Shown: one piece after another, positions 1-11,467 of the stretch
Numbering within the stretch: position 1 is the stretch's first letter
Layout of the letters: each line of letters starts with the position of its first letter
Assembly (NCBI GenBank): GCA_022592445.1
Contig: JABYQR010000129.1
Coordinates: 47,808 to 111,807, forward strand
DNA: 64,000 nt
Reading direction: 5' to 3'
Origin: Cytidiella melzeri
Taxonomy: Eukaryota; Basidiomycota; Agaricomycetes; Polyporales; Irpicaceae
The notes under the pieces: generated by a model
What the model saw: the letters and a program-made list of their open reading frames with translations, nothing else
Told to the model about the DNA's origin: nothing
Database searches by the model: none
Position numbers and translations under genes: made by a program

Positions 1-243
1 CAGATTCAAACTCCACTCTTGCTGGCACATGATGTCAAAATTTGGCCAGATACATGTACAGCAATCTACAGACATTGCTTGCTCTCTAAATAAGGAATAC
101 AATCAGAAGACATGCCACAAACATTATTGGCTCTGAGCAAGAATTACCAGTACTTTGAAAGCTAACAAAACAACTCAATCCCTACATTCTTGGACAATGT
201 AAATTTGCAGTTGCATCAGCAGTGAGCACTGCATCTGATTGTT

Positions 244-897
244 ACTTGCAACGAAGGGCTTGAGGGTGTCTCATTAGATCAACTCCTAGAACATGTTACA
301 TGTGTCCATTTCCACAAAGTTTCACATCTGTTAGCTGCTATCTAAGCAGGAGTTACAATCAGAACAGCCTGTGACAGTTTCAATGGGGTGAGGCAGTTCA
401 GACACCAACAGGACATGGTTGCATCAGCAGTGAGCACTGCATCTGATTGTTCCACAACCATTAGTTGCTCTCTAAGCAGTAGTTACAATCAGAACACAGC
501 CTGTGGCAGTTCCCATGGAGGTGAGGCAGTTAAGACATCAACAATCATGGAGCAATCAGATGCAGTGCTCGCTGCTGATGCAACCACGTCCTGTTGATGT
601 CTGAACTGCCTCACCCCCATGGGAACTGCCACAGGCTGTGTTCTGATTGTAACTACTGCTTAGAGAGCAACTAATGGTTGTGGAACAATCAGATGCAGTG
701 CTCACTGCTGATGCAACCATGTCCTGTTGGTGTCTGAACTGCCTCACCCCCATTGGAACTGTCACAAGCTGTGTTCTGATTGTAACTCCTGCTTAGAGAG
801 CAGCTAGCAGATGTGAAATTTTGTGGAACAGGATGCATGTAACATGTTCTAGAGTTGATCTAATGGGACACCCTCAAGCCCTTCATTGCAAGTAGTT
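244..897. repeat. Large imperfect inverted repeat, arms about 300 bp
   Basis: The left arm (about 244-541) reappears as its reverse complement in the right arm (about 593-897), around a spacer of about 50 bp. The outer ends are the ACTTGCAACGAAGGGC-type sequence at 244 and its complement ending near 897; the inner ends are GAGGCAGTTAAGACATCAAC near 522 and its complement near 592. A short internal module that is nearly self-complementary (GCAGTGAGCACTGC) occurs several times in both arms. The arms match closely but not exactly. The short reading frames found here are by-products of the repeat. No transposase is recognisable between the arms. Confidence 0.8.
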
Positions 898-3445
898 TTC
901 TGGCATCAGCAGTGAACACTGCACAAGATCAATGATAAGATATATGAAGCCCCTTGCTACTATTGGTGACTATGTCTATCAATGCATGGCTGCTTTTCCT
1001 GCAACCAAACTTATCAATTGTAGTACAGTCACTTTATCCCAAATCAAGTTGCTGATCCAAGGTGTCATCAATACCAAATGCCCTTACTACATCCAATATT
1101 CATTACCAGATTACTTGGCAAGGGTCTTACCAGGAACAAAGTTGTTTACTGAAGTTCTTTCTGGCAACAAAGTCACTGGTTCAAGTAACTATTTCAGGCT
1201 ATATAACTTATTCAATTTGTTATCAGCAACATAATCAGTTGTAACCCTGCTCCTGCAGTTTACCTAAATTGTATCTAGATTATTTAACATAGTGAAACAC
1301 CATTACAAAGAAAACACATGTCAAACAACCTTTATCTCTATGCTCTACTCCACAAATTTGTTTTAATTCTGTAATCACACCTGTCATTGCACTTCAAAAA
1401 AATACAGCACAGTCCTTCTCTGTTCCTACGCTATTGCATGCTCCAGTGAAGACAAGCCACCAGCTTACTAAAAATTACTCATAAATGAAGCAATTCACAA
1501 CAGAGTGACTTAGTCAAGCTGCTACCAGCAGCAAGTTTACTTACAAATCTGGCTTAAAAAGTAACCTTCCATTCAATCTTCAGGAACTGTACTTGCCGCT
1601 TGCCAGCCTTGCTAACACTAGTACTTATAATATGCTGAAGGCCAATATGCCAAGAGCTCTTGCGTCAGTACCAGTAGCACTCATTTTGAAATGGGAGCAT
1701 CACACATGGAGGTTTATCAATGCTTACTCAGCAGGACTTGATGCAAAGGCAGCTTTGACCAAGGTCAGAGATTTTTTGTTTGAAAAAATATGCCTCACAT
1801 AAACAGATCTCAAAAAATGTTGCAAAACAGATGGACAGCCCTGCATAGATGCTTATATGTTTATGATGACATAGTGTGTTCAGCACTTGTGTAACCATAT
1901 ATAGAAGGTGGCCAAATTACCTTGGCGACTTTGTGAAATTTGAGTGCAGACCAAATCTGTCTTAGGTTTTCATCCCACTCGTTAGACCTACTGATTGCCT
2001 CAAAAGGATCTTATTGATTGCATAATTGCAAGCTTTAATTTTATGGTACAAAAGTGGCAGTGACTAGGTACAGCACTTCATAGCTGTATCACAATTGAGA
2101 AGTTTGGTTGCAGGCAAAGCAAGCATACCATAATGAAGGTAGTCAGCAGTGGTGGCAAGGGGCTTTATCTGTCTTGTGATTGAGTTTGTGCTGTGCATAC
2201 TCCTGACACAGCAATTGGATGTAACACTTTATGAGAGCCCACTGCTGTTGCATTAGCAAGAAAGAATTCAGACGCTCTCAACAAAGACAGGTTGGGAATG
2301 TTCTGTTAGTGTCAACCCTAAAACATGTCAGATGTGTCCTGTTGATGTCTGAACTGCCTCATTCTCATTGGAGATGCCACTGGCTGTGTTCTGATGGTAA
2401 CTCAGAGGTTAGAGATTAAGTAATGTTTGTAAAAACAATTAGCTGCAGTGCTCACTGCTGATGCAACAAAAATGAAACTTTATGTGCCCACAAAGTATAG
2501 AAGATGGAAATGTCTTGTTCAAGTCAACTTCCAGAACAAGTTACATGTGTCCCGTTGATGTCTGAACTGCCTCATCCTCATTGGAAATGCCAAAGGCTGT
2601 GTTCTGATGGTAGCTCTTGCTCAGATAGCAACTAATGTTTGTGGAGCTGTGTGGGGAAATCAGTTGCAGTGCCCACTGCTGATGCAACCAGAATGAAGTT
2701 CTAGAACACTGGTAGTTCTTGCTCAATGAACAAATATTGTTTGTGTATTGCTGTACGGAATTGATAGATTGGTGTACATGTCTACAACAGATTTGGTTGC
2801 CATTCAGGATGTGACACCATCTTGCCCATGTGCCATCAATCACAAGAGCAGGGTTTTAATTTGAGTCTGAGTGACTTCTTTCAGTAAAATGGCCATGACT
2901 TCCTTACTATCTGAGCTAATTTACAAAATTCCTAGATCAGGCTATTAGCGCAAGATGAGGCTATCAAAAAGTTCATGGTATGTACATACTTGTGCCCATG
3001 TGCGGTCTGTAAAAGTATAAAAATGCATTTGGATTGCAAAAGTGACCTTATACAAAGTCTTGAAGAGCTGGTAGCAAAGTGAGTGTAAAGCCATCAGCTG
3101 TATTCATTGCTTGCATATTCAACTTGTTAATGTTTGTACTTCCCATCAAATTTGCATGCTTTACATCTGAAAAAGCACCAATGTGCTGGCACAGTTATTT
3201 CTTCATTCTTCAGGAATCAGGATTTGGAACTGCTGAAATCCTCATCATATACATGGCCCGTTCTGCTCTACTCTTCAACACAAAGCAATTACAGAGTTGA
3301 CTCTGCAGATACTCAATTGTAGATATAGCTCAAGCCAAGCCAGCCCTGACAAAGCACACACTCAATCAACATAGATGTAGCTGTGAGAATTTGGGTAACG
3401 CAGAAGTCAATTGGCAATATGATCCAGTAATCAGATGTACCAAAA
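898..3445. other. AT-rich repeat debris, no supported gene
   Basis: Apart from the repeat copies listed separately, only short reading frames without conserved context are present. The frame at 1593-1802 has a transposase-like flavour (KWEHHTWRFINAYSAGLD), but I cannot name a family. The composition differs clearly from the gene island after 5.4 kb. Confidence 0.5.
2331..2705. repeat. Two further copies of the inverted-repeat module
   Basis: Segments at about 2331-2470 and 2545-2700 repeat the order seen in the right arm of the 244-897 repeat: a GTTGATGTCTGAACTGCCTCA start, a TGGCTGTGTTCTGATGGTA centre, then GCAGTGCTCACTGCTGATGC. They lie in the same orientation, so this family has both inverted and direct copies within 3 kb. 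Function is unknown. Confidence 0.65.
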
Positions 3446-4201
3446 TGACACGGAGACGGGGCTCAACGTGACAGACAGGGACACGGTGTGGATATCGACA
3501 AGGAGGTGGTGGCAGGCGTGTAGCACAGTGCTCTCACCAGCTATCAGACTTTATACAAGTATCTAGCCCAGTAAAGACCAAGTTAGTATTGTGACTACCA
3601 GTTATGTAGTACAAGAGGGGGTTGCTTACCTAGCCCAGTAAAGACCAAGAGGTCGAGATGGGGGGCTAGGAGTGTACATGCAGCAATATATATAGACTTC
3701 AGGGACCTGCGCACAGACCATGTTGTGGGCAGGCTTTGCAAGAAGCCGTGTGAACAAAGAACAAAAGAACTACCTAAAGGAGAACAATAGCTATTGTCTA
3801 GTCCTTGCCAAGACTCTACACGTGAGAGAATCTATCTAAAAGGAGACCAACTATTGTATTCCATTCCCACACCTGTGAGAACATCCTTCCATAAAGAGAA
3901 CAATAGGGAAAGAACAATAAGGAGCCCATGTGGATGGTATCTATGACGTCAAACCCTAGCTATGGGCTGAACCATGTGTCTGTAGCCATGTGGTCTTACT
4001 TAAGCTAAGTCACATGCCAGTGTGACGTAGTAGCAAGTAATGTGACCGTGTGGAGCGTCTAAGCCACGTGATACGGGCGCTTAATAGACGTGCAAAGGAG
4101 TTTGTGTAGGAAAGGTTGCAACTGAGCTGCAGCCCGGAGTTTTATAGATAAAACAAGAGGTAAATTGTGAAAATTAAGGGCTAGTCAGGCCATCCATGAC
4201 A
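3446..4201. mobile_element. Solo LTR, copy A, with 5-bp target duplication
   Basis: The 756-bp unit starts TGACACGG and ends CCATGACA, so it has TG...CA ends. It is flanked on both sides by CAAAA (3441-3445 and 4202-4206). It matches the unit at 45514-46272 along its whole length, including two AGCCCAGTAAAGACCAAG blocks. There is no internal coding region, so this is a solo LTR left by recombination between the two LTRs of a full element. A TATATATAG near 3697 could be its promoter. Whether the parent was gypsy-type or copia-type is not determinable from the LTR alone. Confidence 0.9.
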
Positions 4202-4206
4202 CAAAA

Positions 4207-5240
4207 AATTTTCAGTAGTATAGAGTCATTCTCAATAGCCAAACTAACAGCTTTATCATCATACCACTGAACAGAAATGTGCAATTGCGTCTGGATGTGG
4301 GCTAAAGAATAGCTGTGCTCATCTGAGGAGTCTCAAGTAGCATGAGATAGTTGGCTGCAATGCTTCAGCTGTATTCAATTCAATACCTTTACCAGTTAGA
4401 ATATGGCCATATCATGATCAAAACCCAGAAACATGCATACAATGAATTGAAGTGACTACACAATTACTACACTACATTGTCCTTAACAAGCAAGGGGTTT
4501 TGAATGGGTTATAAAGGGTTGTTTATGGCTCACCACTACCCTTACCCTTGTACACCCTTAGCCTTCATCCTAGAGGGCTACCCCTACCCCTGCTCAACAC
4601 TAAGCATCATATTGCTCTTGTGCCAGCAAGTACCAGAGTAGTGTTTCTGATCACAAGAGAAATGTTTCTGGGACTTACACTGCAGACCACTCAACTGTAT
4701 AGCTGAAGGTTCTCAATTTCTTGATTAATTTCCCTACCATATCAGGTAATGTAATTGCTGCCATGTGGGTGTTTCAGAGCAACTCATTCCCTTTTGCAGC
4801 ACTTGCTACATGCCTACGCAGGGATCAAAGTAGGGCCAACATCTTTGGTTGCCTAACTGCAGACTGCAGTATTCAATATAGCACAGCTCCTCCACAAGCA
4901 TCATGTAGTTAAGCAGAGCATGGAAAAGCAGCAGTGGTCATGGTAACACAGGAGGAAGGCCACTGTTGGACTAGTACTGATTTGGTAAGCACAACGCTGT
5001 TCACTGCAATGTTGTGTTGACAACTGACTTTGTTGCTCTGCTTGTGTGTCAGAGAAAGTAATCTATCACAGCTAGATAGCAGTCTAACCTGTTTTACACA
5101 ATTTGTTATCCAGCACAGCCTCACCTGTGCTACATTACTACCATCAATTTGAAAACTTGTGGCACAGCAGACTAAAATTCAAGACATTCTCAACCAGTGT
5201 ATTCTTTGATTCATGTGTGTGCACTGCACATGTCACTAGA
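4207..5240. other. Intergenic, no gene seen
   Basis: AT-rich sequence without a supported reading frame. Around 4495-4600 there is a cluster of GGGTT and ACCCTTA/ACCCCTA motifs forming a loose inverted repeat, perhaps the end of an unrecognised transposon. Confidence 0.4.
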
Positions 5241-5248
5241 TATATAAA
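5241..5248 (+). promoter_or_regulatory. TATA box of the small secreted protein gene
   Basis: TATATAAA lies about 190 bp before the start codon at 5434. The distance fits a leader carrying one intron: 5325-5382, 58 nt, starting GTAAGT and ending TTCACAG. Confidence 0.55.
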
Positions 5249-5433
5249 GCTTCTTGCCACCATCCTCACATCCCAACACACACTTCTTTCCTCCAGGGAT
5301 TCTCCATTGCTTCAGCGCTGGTCGGTAAGTACATTGCTGCCCATGTCTTGCCTTGGGTCATTGTAGTGAATATTTTTCACAGCTAAACATCTACAAAAAC
5401 TCCTTCAAATCACCCTTTCCACCCTACACCATC

Positions 5434-5961
5434 ATGCAATTCCTGACCTTTCTCATGTTGTGTGTCACCATTGTCACTGTTGCATTTCATACAGTGGTTG
5501 TGTCTGCTGCCCCGTACAGCAGTAGAAGCTCTTTCAGCAACTCCAACAACTTGAAGAGATCCGGGGAGCCAAAGCTGCCTACCAATCGGGGAGAAAGGGG
5601 GAATATGATTGTCGGTGTCCTCAAGAGCCTCTTCAATCCTCCACCACCACCAGAGAAAATATATCCTGTGGCGCCAAAAGGTGGTCCAAGGGAACCTTTA
5701 TCGCAATCGACGCCCTATCAAGTTTATCAAAGAAAACCAAAGAATGTCACGAAGCTCCAAGCTCTGCCGGACGGACTCGAAGCATTCGGCAAATGGAGTC
5801 CACAAAAATTCAATGAACTGGAGCCAGTGCTCAGGAAAGCCATGGAAGAACAACATAAGGAAACGGGAAAGTGGACGGTTCCTCCTGGGGTTGAGCAAGG
5901 ATCAGATGAATACAAGTTGTGGCTTGCGATCATGGAGCACAACGGTCTGTTTGATAGATGA
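5434..5961 (+). CDS. Small secreted protein, unknown function
   Basis: The 175-residue product starts at the ATG at 5434, because that start gives a classic signal peptide (hydrophobic residues 2-24, then AAP). The frame stays open upstream to 5353, but those residues look like leader. The mature part is rich in Pro, Ser and Lys, has a PPPPPEKIYP stretch, and ends in a charged helical region containing FGKWSPQKFNELEPVLRKAM. It has no cysteine motif and no recognised domain. A TATA box and a likely intron in the 5' leader support a real gene. It could be an effector-like or cell-wall protein; I do not recognise the family. Confidence 0.7.
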   Translation: MQFLTFLMLCVTIVTVAFHTVVVSAAPYSSRSSFSNSNNLKRSGEPKLPTNRGERGNMIVGVLKSLFNPPPPPEKIYPVAPKGGPREPLSQSTPYQVYQRKPKNVTKLQALPDGLEAFGKWSPQKFNELEPVLRKAMEEQHKETGKWTVPPGVEQGSDEYKLWLAIMEHNGLFDR

Positions 5962-7641
5962 TGTACCAGTAGAATGAGCGTTGTTTAGGTTGTACACTCC
6001 ACGCGAGACTGCCGCTTTGTTCAATTCCTGTCCATGTTCCGGTGTGACAGCTTGTGACGTGACTGGCTTGCAATTGATATTCTTTCCATCGTCACCTTGA
6101 GTTGCATGCATCCCTGAACCCAAACATGCCCAGAGTCCTGATACTAGAGCTCTCTCTCTCTCTCACCTGAGACACATATACCTCGCATACTCTTACTACT
6201 GTCAGTGCTCCTGTTGCTCTCGGTCTCTACCCCTGCCAGTGCACGGTCAGCTGCGACAAGGATAACATCAAGCGGTGATGCTCAGAGCAGGGTGTGTCAT
6301 GTTCCCTCTATTCTCCCATGTGCGCCCTCCGCCGACGGAAGTGCACATTAGCTGTACCCTCGCGGCGGCCGGGAAACCACCCCCTCGTCTGTAGCTGTCC
6401 TCGATACATAGCTAGTAGTCGACGTCAATACTGAAGAACCTCTGCAATGGTTTTGCAACACTCGTAGTACAGACGCCACTGTACGTGTGGGCAGCTAGTA
6501 CAACATGGAAACTGGACCACCACCTCAGAATAGTACGGGAACTGCAAAACTCCGCGAGACAAACAAATCTCATTCACTCTCCAACGACTGGTGTTGCTCA
6601 CTGCCGGCTAAGGTGTACCATGCTGATTCCAGCACAAAAGCGTGGACCGGTACGTTTCTCTTACTACTCCCTCAATCAGCAGCCAACCTCTCAGCCCAAA
6701 CATTCCGCTCACAGCGGAAGTTCAGTGCATAATTCTGTGCTCGCATCGGTGCTCCCCAAAATAAACATGGACGCGCACATTTTTCGGTGTCCCTCTCAAC
6801 CTGTCTACGCCCACGAACCCCCTTTCTTCCACGTCGAGCTCACATCATCGTCGCCACCAAACATGGAGCAGTTCGCAGAAAAGCAGGTTGTCCACCTCAC
6901 AGCGCGGGATACAAGAGCGTTGCAGGGACAACCGCGGTCGATCCACGTCGGCTGCGCGGGAGCAGATAGCGGGTTAGCGCAAGACTTGCTCACTTTACGA
7001 GACGAACGAAGCGTGAGATGGTTCGTGAGGAGAGAGTTTCGAAGATCGCCAACATAACTGGGTCCCATTTGTTTATAGGTGCAGTATGGCAAATATATTT
7101 GAACGGATGGTAATTTCTCCTTGCTCATGTTCCATAATGCACCGAAAATCTAGTTGCCCCCTGCACGACAGAGCAGTGTTTGTTTCCAGTGAGATTGAGA
7201 TTGCTTCGATACTGACAATTGCCCGTCCTTGTCCTCCGAGTCATTACTGCCCTGTTACTTCATCACCCCCGAGCTAGTCTGTCTAATCGAGGCGACCACC
7301 CTGCCCCCCTGGTCAAACCCTCTCCAAAAATCCAACCTCGACCTCTTGTGTGTTCTGTTACCATAATAGACGAGAGCTACCATATACCCAAAATACAAGT
7401 CGATATGCTAAACAAAGGAACAAAAGACAACAATGCCGGATAGGTTGTGCAAGGATTCAAAAACAATACCAAGATAGTAAGTTCCAGCCCTCGAACGACC
7501 CTTCACTCCGAACCGTCCTCATCTTCATGTTTCTGGTCGTCGTACTGGTCCGCACTAGTTTGCGAGAGTAAACTTGAAAAAAAAGACACAAATATCAGAG
7601 CGTTGGATAGGGAAAAAAAAAAAAACTTTGACGATGCCATC
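5962..7641. other. Long intergenic region with a CT microsatellite
   Basis: A (TC)n run lies at about 6149-6164. The longest frame is 6485-7057 (+, 190 codons), but it has no signal peptide, no recognised domain and strong overlap with frames on the other strand, so I treat it as unsupported. Another (A)n run lies at 7612-7625. Confidence 0.4.
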
Positions 7642-9966
7642 TCACTTTGCTATCGCGCCTTCATTCACCTCTGGCCCTTGTCCGTCACCTATCATCACTT
7701 TCACTGCTTCGCTCGGGACGTCGTCGACGACCACCATGATCCATCCAGGGCCAGGCGGGTAGACATTCCCGTCCGGAGGGCCGGTGGCCGTCACTGTACC
7801 TTCAGCTACGGTGGATTCGAGGTATACAAGGCGAGAATTGGCATGCACGGCGTGTGTCACGTAACCAAAGTCCATGAGCACAACTGTCCGTCATCACTCA
7901 GTTCTATTTGCGACACATGGACTGTGAGGTTGGTGCTTACCTTTCACGTGCGCATTTGGCAGAGAGGAAGGTAACTTGACAGAGAAGTTGACCTCTTTCC
8001 CGAAACCAATCTTTTTCGGAACACCTGAAACCTCAGGTCGCAAGGCGGCCATGTAAGGCGGACTAAGCCACTCGACGCGATATTCAGTGCCATACTTAAC
8101 CTCGCTGCGGTCCAGGTTAGGGTTACTTCCAGTAATCATCACCGTCCCCGACGGAGTCATCGTAGCCACCGAATGATACAATCTCGGTATGTCGCTGGTC
8201 GGCATACCAGCAGACGAGAAGCGCTGACCAGCAGGCCCAGCGGGGTCGTACAACACAGGCGTGAACACTGGATTGTCTGCATTTGAGGCGCCGACTTGGT
8301 TGAGAACGTTACCATAGCCCGAGATACCGCTACCAGCTCCGTTGACTATGAGCACCTTGCCGGTAGGAAGAAGAACGGCGTCGGGCATCGTGCGTGCTTG
8401 TGGCATTTGCTCGACTTGCCACCCTGCAGCAATCCCCTCGTCGGTCAAAACCATGCGCGAACATTGACTAGACGCAGAATCTTGCGAAGAGATCTCGTAT
8501 CCAGGCTTCGTGTCGTCTACAGTAGACCCTCCGCACAAAAGAATCTCAGGCATGTAATTGTTCGCCGGCGTGAGGGGGAGAAGAACGCCAGTACCAGTCA
8601 TGGGATAAGTGACACGCACGCCGTTAGGGATCTGTGGTAGTCGACGTTCCACATTGTTTTTCCAATCGTAGATCATAGCGTCGTGGTTGGCTGCCATGAA
8701 CACCTTTCCATCGGGTAAGGAGAATGCGATAGGGAATAAATTCGAGTTGAGGGTGTCCACGAAGAACTGGAGTTTGATAGGCAGCCCGTTCTCCCCGTTG
8801 ATATCCTTTGGAGGAAAATACTCGATAGTCGGATTATTGGTGGTTGCATTGTTGATCCAACCGCCTTTCCTCGACCCTCCGATGATCATAGCAGACCCGT
8901 CGGATATCCGCAAAACCGTGTTGTACCAACGAGGGGAAGCCATCCTGAGACGAGCATGATTCTCAACCATCTCGCAGTCGTCGACATTCTCCGAGTCACA
9001 GGGTTCAAAGATCCGGATCGCTTGCAGGCCATCCACGTCGCCAAAGTCTGCAGCAGATGTATGATCCTCGACGACAGGGTTCCCGCCGACGTTGATGAGA
9101 GTCCCGTTGCTGAGGAAGGTCCCTCCTGCGCAGAAAGAATTCGATCGCATGCTCAGAGGCTTCAACGAATGCGTTTTGAGATTGTAGAGTGCCGCCCAGG
9201 CAGGATGCCCGTTAATCGAAAGGGGATTATGCTCGACCTTGTCAATGATAATCGCATGGGTCTCGGATATGACGGCAAGTTGCATGGCGTGAACACCGGT
9301 AGTCCCTTTTTGAGATAACGTCCACTGCGATCCAGCGGGCGAAATGGCAAAATCCTGGTCCGCAACAGGGTAATTCTCACCAGCGATCGCGTTGTTTTGT
9401 TGTTCCGGTGGCGAAGGTACTGAAGCAGCCGCACTGGATCCCATCGTCACAACCAACGCGTCGATGTCGACAGTGCTACCCCCGGATTCGTCGCGTTTTG
9501 TGCCAGAGTTGACTATCTTTAACGTGTGCTTCGCGTGCGGCAAGTCAAACACCCAGTACAAGCGCTGTTGTCGCCGAGTCTCAGCACTCCAGGTATCGAC
9601 GTTCTTGACGAGTTGGCCGTCAATGTACACATCCGCGATACCGTGCTTCTTTCCTGTGCTCCCAAACCATTCGACACCGGTGCCAGTAAAGGTGAAAGAC
9701 ATGTACGAGTTTGCGCTAGAAGTAGTGTGTACAGACTTGTGGGCGTATCGCGAAGAGTACTTTTCTTGCCATTTGCCAGCGTAGTGCAGAAGCCGAGATC
9801 CAGAATCGTAGCCTTTCGTTCCTGGAGCGACATAGTACGGGTTGAAGCTGTTTGGCTCCGTCGAACCGGGCGTAGTGTGGCCATTCCATGCACTTTCTGC
9901 GGCAACGAGGACTGAGCAGGATACGACCAGCGTAAAAAGCAGGAAACAGAAGCGTAGAGCAACCAT
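7642..9966 (-). CDS. Secreted copper radical oxidase (glyoxal oxidase type, AA5)
   Basis: Two exons on the minus strand (9966-7941 and 7883-7642; 57-nt intron) encode 755 residues. A signal peptide (1-23) is followed by a galactose-binding-like beta-sandwich (about 45-175, with VEWFGSTGKKHG and VDIDALVVT) and then the kelch-propeller oxidase. The copper-radical active site is complete: Cys279 in SNSFCAGG, Tyr348 in PRWYNTV (the cross-linked pair), Tyr597-His598 in PRLYHSV, and His686 in THAVHANSR from exon 2. Members of this family oxidise aldehydes or alcohols and release hydrogen peroxide outside the cell, feeding lignin-modifying peroxidases. The exact substrate is not readable here. Translating exon 1 alone loses the C-terminal domain and the last copper ligand. 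Confidence 0.93.
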
Positions 9967-10284
9967 TAGAAAGTAAAAAGAGTGTGTGAGCGCAGGCCGC
10001 AGCCGAGATTGAAGAGCACGAGTGAAGGTGGAGGAATAGAGTCAAGGTTGACTTTCAACGACGTCTACCATATACAGCACCGTGACTGTTGCCGTGACGA
10101 GTGACCACTGTCGGTACCAAAGCCATCGTCCTCGGAATGCTTACCTTCAATGTACAGCAAAAGATGTAAAGCTGAGCGAAACCCAAGCTGTCGTGACATG
10201 TCTATCGTCAATAGTCGGAACGCACATAATACAACACTCAATGAAAATACATCACAAGCTACGATTATCAGTTCTGGCGACGGT
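9967..10284 (-). promoter_or_regulatory. Copper radical oxidase promoter region
   Basis: The 318 bp between the end of PNO1 and the oxidase start hold the promoter and leader of the oxidase gene. A weak TATA-like TGTATATGG lies near 10070. No other clear element was seen. Confidence 0.35.
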
Positions 10285-11297
10285 TCACATAGCTCGCTGT
10301 CGCATACGACTACTGACGGTGCGCAGACCCGCATAGACCTTTCCTGGAGGTGAACCTAGGATGAGGGACACGATAGCGTCGCGGGCAACCTTGATGTTCT
10401 GGAAAGAGCCAAGAATATGGATTTTGCTTTGGAAAAACGTGGGTAAGACTTGGTGGTCAAGAGAATTGGCAAACGCGGTCCTTACGTATCAGCGAGCACG
10501 ATTCGCGTGCGGCTCGCGTTCTCTATCGTGAACTTGGTTTTTCCGTCTTGACCTGCAATACGACCTGTGATCATCGTTAGCGAGCTGGCTGTCTGCGGGG
10601 GCTATTCTACATACCTATAGCCCGTGAAAGATGGTCTCCGTGAAGTGTCTTGACGTCTTTGATTTCGAAAGAGTCGAGATACAAATCATCCAGACGAAGC
10701 AAGGCGATAGAATCCTATAAAAAAGCAGTAAGCGATTGTCCGATAGTTACAATGAAGCGAGCTCACGTTTACGTCAAAACCCAGTGCATATGCTTTGACG
10801 AAATCAGCACCCTTCTGCAAAGCACCCACTTCTTTCGTGTGTTTCGACGTCTGAATGATGTATGCTATCAGAGCTCAGAAGCGGCAACAGAAATCAACAC
10901 ATACCCTAATCTCCACACATTTGCGCTGCACATTCATTCGCACCTGTAGCCCCAAGATCTCTGTCAAAGGCCCGAATATACTGACCCAATCTTTTTTCAA
11001 AGGTGTCGTGCGATGAGGAGGTATAGGCACTCGTCGAGTTTCAGACTTGAGGGAGGAGCGTTGGGCAGCCGCAGAGAGGGCAGGAAAGGCAGGTGCAGAG
11101 CTATCTGCAGGAATATCGGCTTCGTCGTTGTCAATCATGAGCTCGTCGTCGTGATTATCGACGTCCCGGGGATTAGAGGCATCCGCCTGCACATCTGCAT
11201 CGCCCTCGACCGCTGTCGCGGTCTTTTTGTGCAATTTCCTGCGGTTCTTCTTTTGAGTAGTAGCAGACGTGCTGGGTTGTGCGTGTACGACGACCAT
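10285..11297 (-). CDS. PNO1: Pre-rRNA-processing protein PNO1/Dim2, KH domain
   Basis: Five exons (11297-10905, 10850-10767, 10714-10615, 10564-10486, 10426-10285; introns 50-59 nt) join in frame to 265 residues. Pno1/Dim2 is a KH-domain RNA-binding assembly factor of the small ribosomal subunit, needed for 18S rRNA dimethylation and 20S cleavage. Diagnostic stretches are [66 protein letters not shown] and [11 protein letters not shown] near the end. The first 95 residues are low-complexity with acidic runs, as usual. The start at 11297 gives MVVVHAQPS; an in-frame ATG exists upstream, but its extension looks non-coding. The gene is divergent from the URI-like gene. Confidence 0.93.
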
Positions 11298-11467
11298 GGC
11301 TGCTTCCTTGAGAGTAGACAAGCACGACCTTGTAGGTGAGGGCAGAAAGTTTTCGGCAAAGTCCGAAATGGCACTCGAGCTGCACTGCTCGTTTAATTGC
11401 AGTGGTCGTGTTTTTCCGCCAATGCGTAACGGGTGCATATTTTTGTCTCCTACCTTCACTACCTGAG
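11298..11467. promoter_or_regulatory. Short bidirectional promoter between PNO1 and the URI-like gene
   Basis: Only 170 bp separate the two start codons. Both products act in ribosome- or polymerase-assembly pathways, so shared control is plausible, but it is inferred from spacing only. Confidence 0.5.

Noticed and set aside
4495..4600. Telomere-like CCCTTA/CCCCTA motifs
   Set aside because: Irregular spacing and both orientations; not a true telomere array.
6485..7057. 190-codon plus frame
   Set aside because: Overlaps other long frames, has no domain or signal peptide, and no splice or promoter context supports it.
8296..9784. Long plus-strand frames opposite the copper radical oxidase
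   Set aside because: Shadows of the well-supported minus-strand gene with no conserved content.
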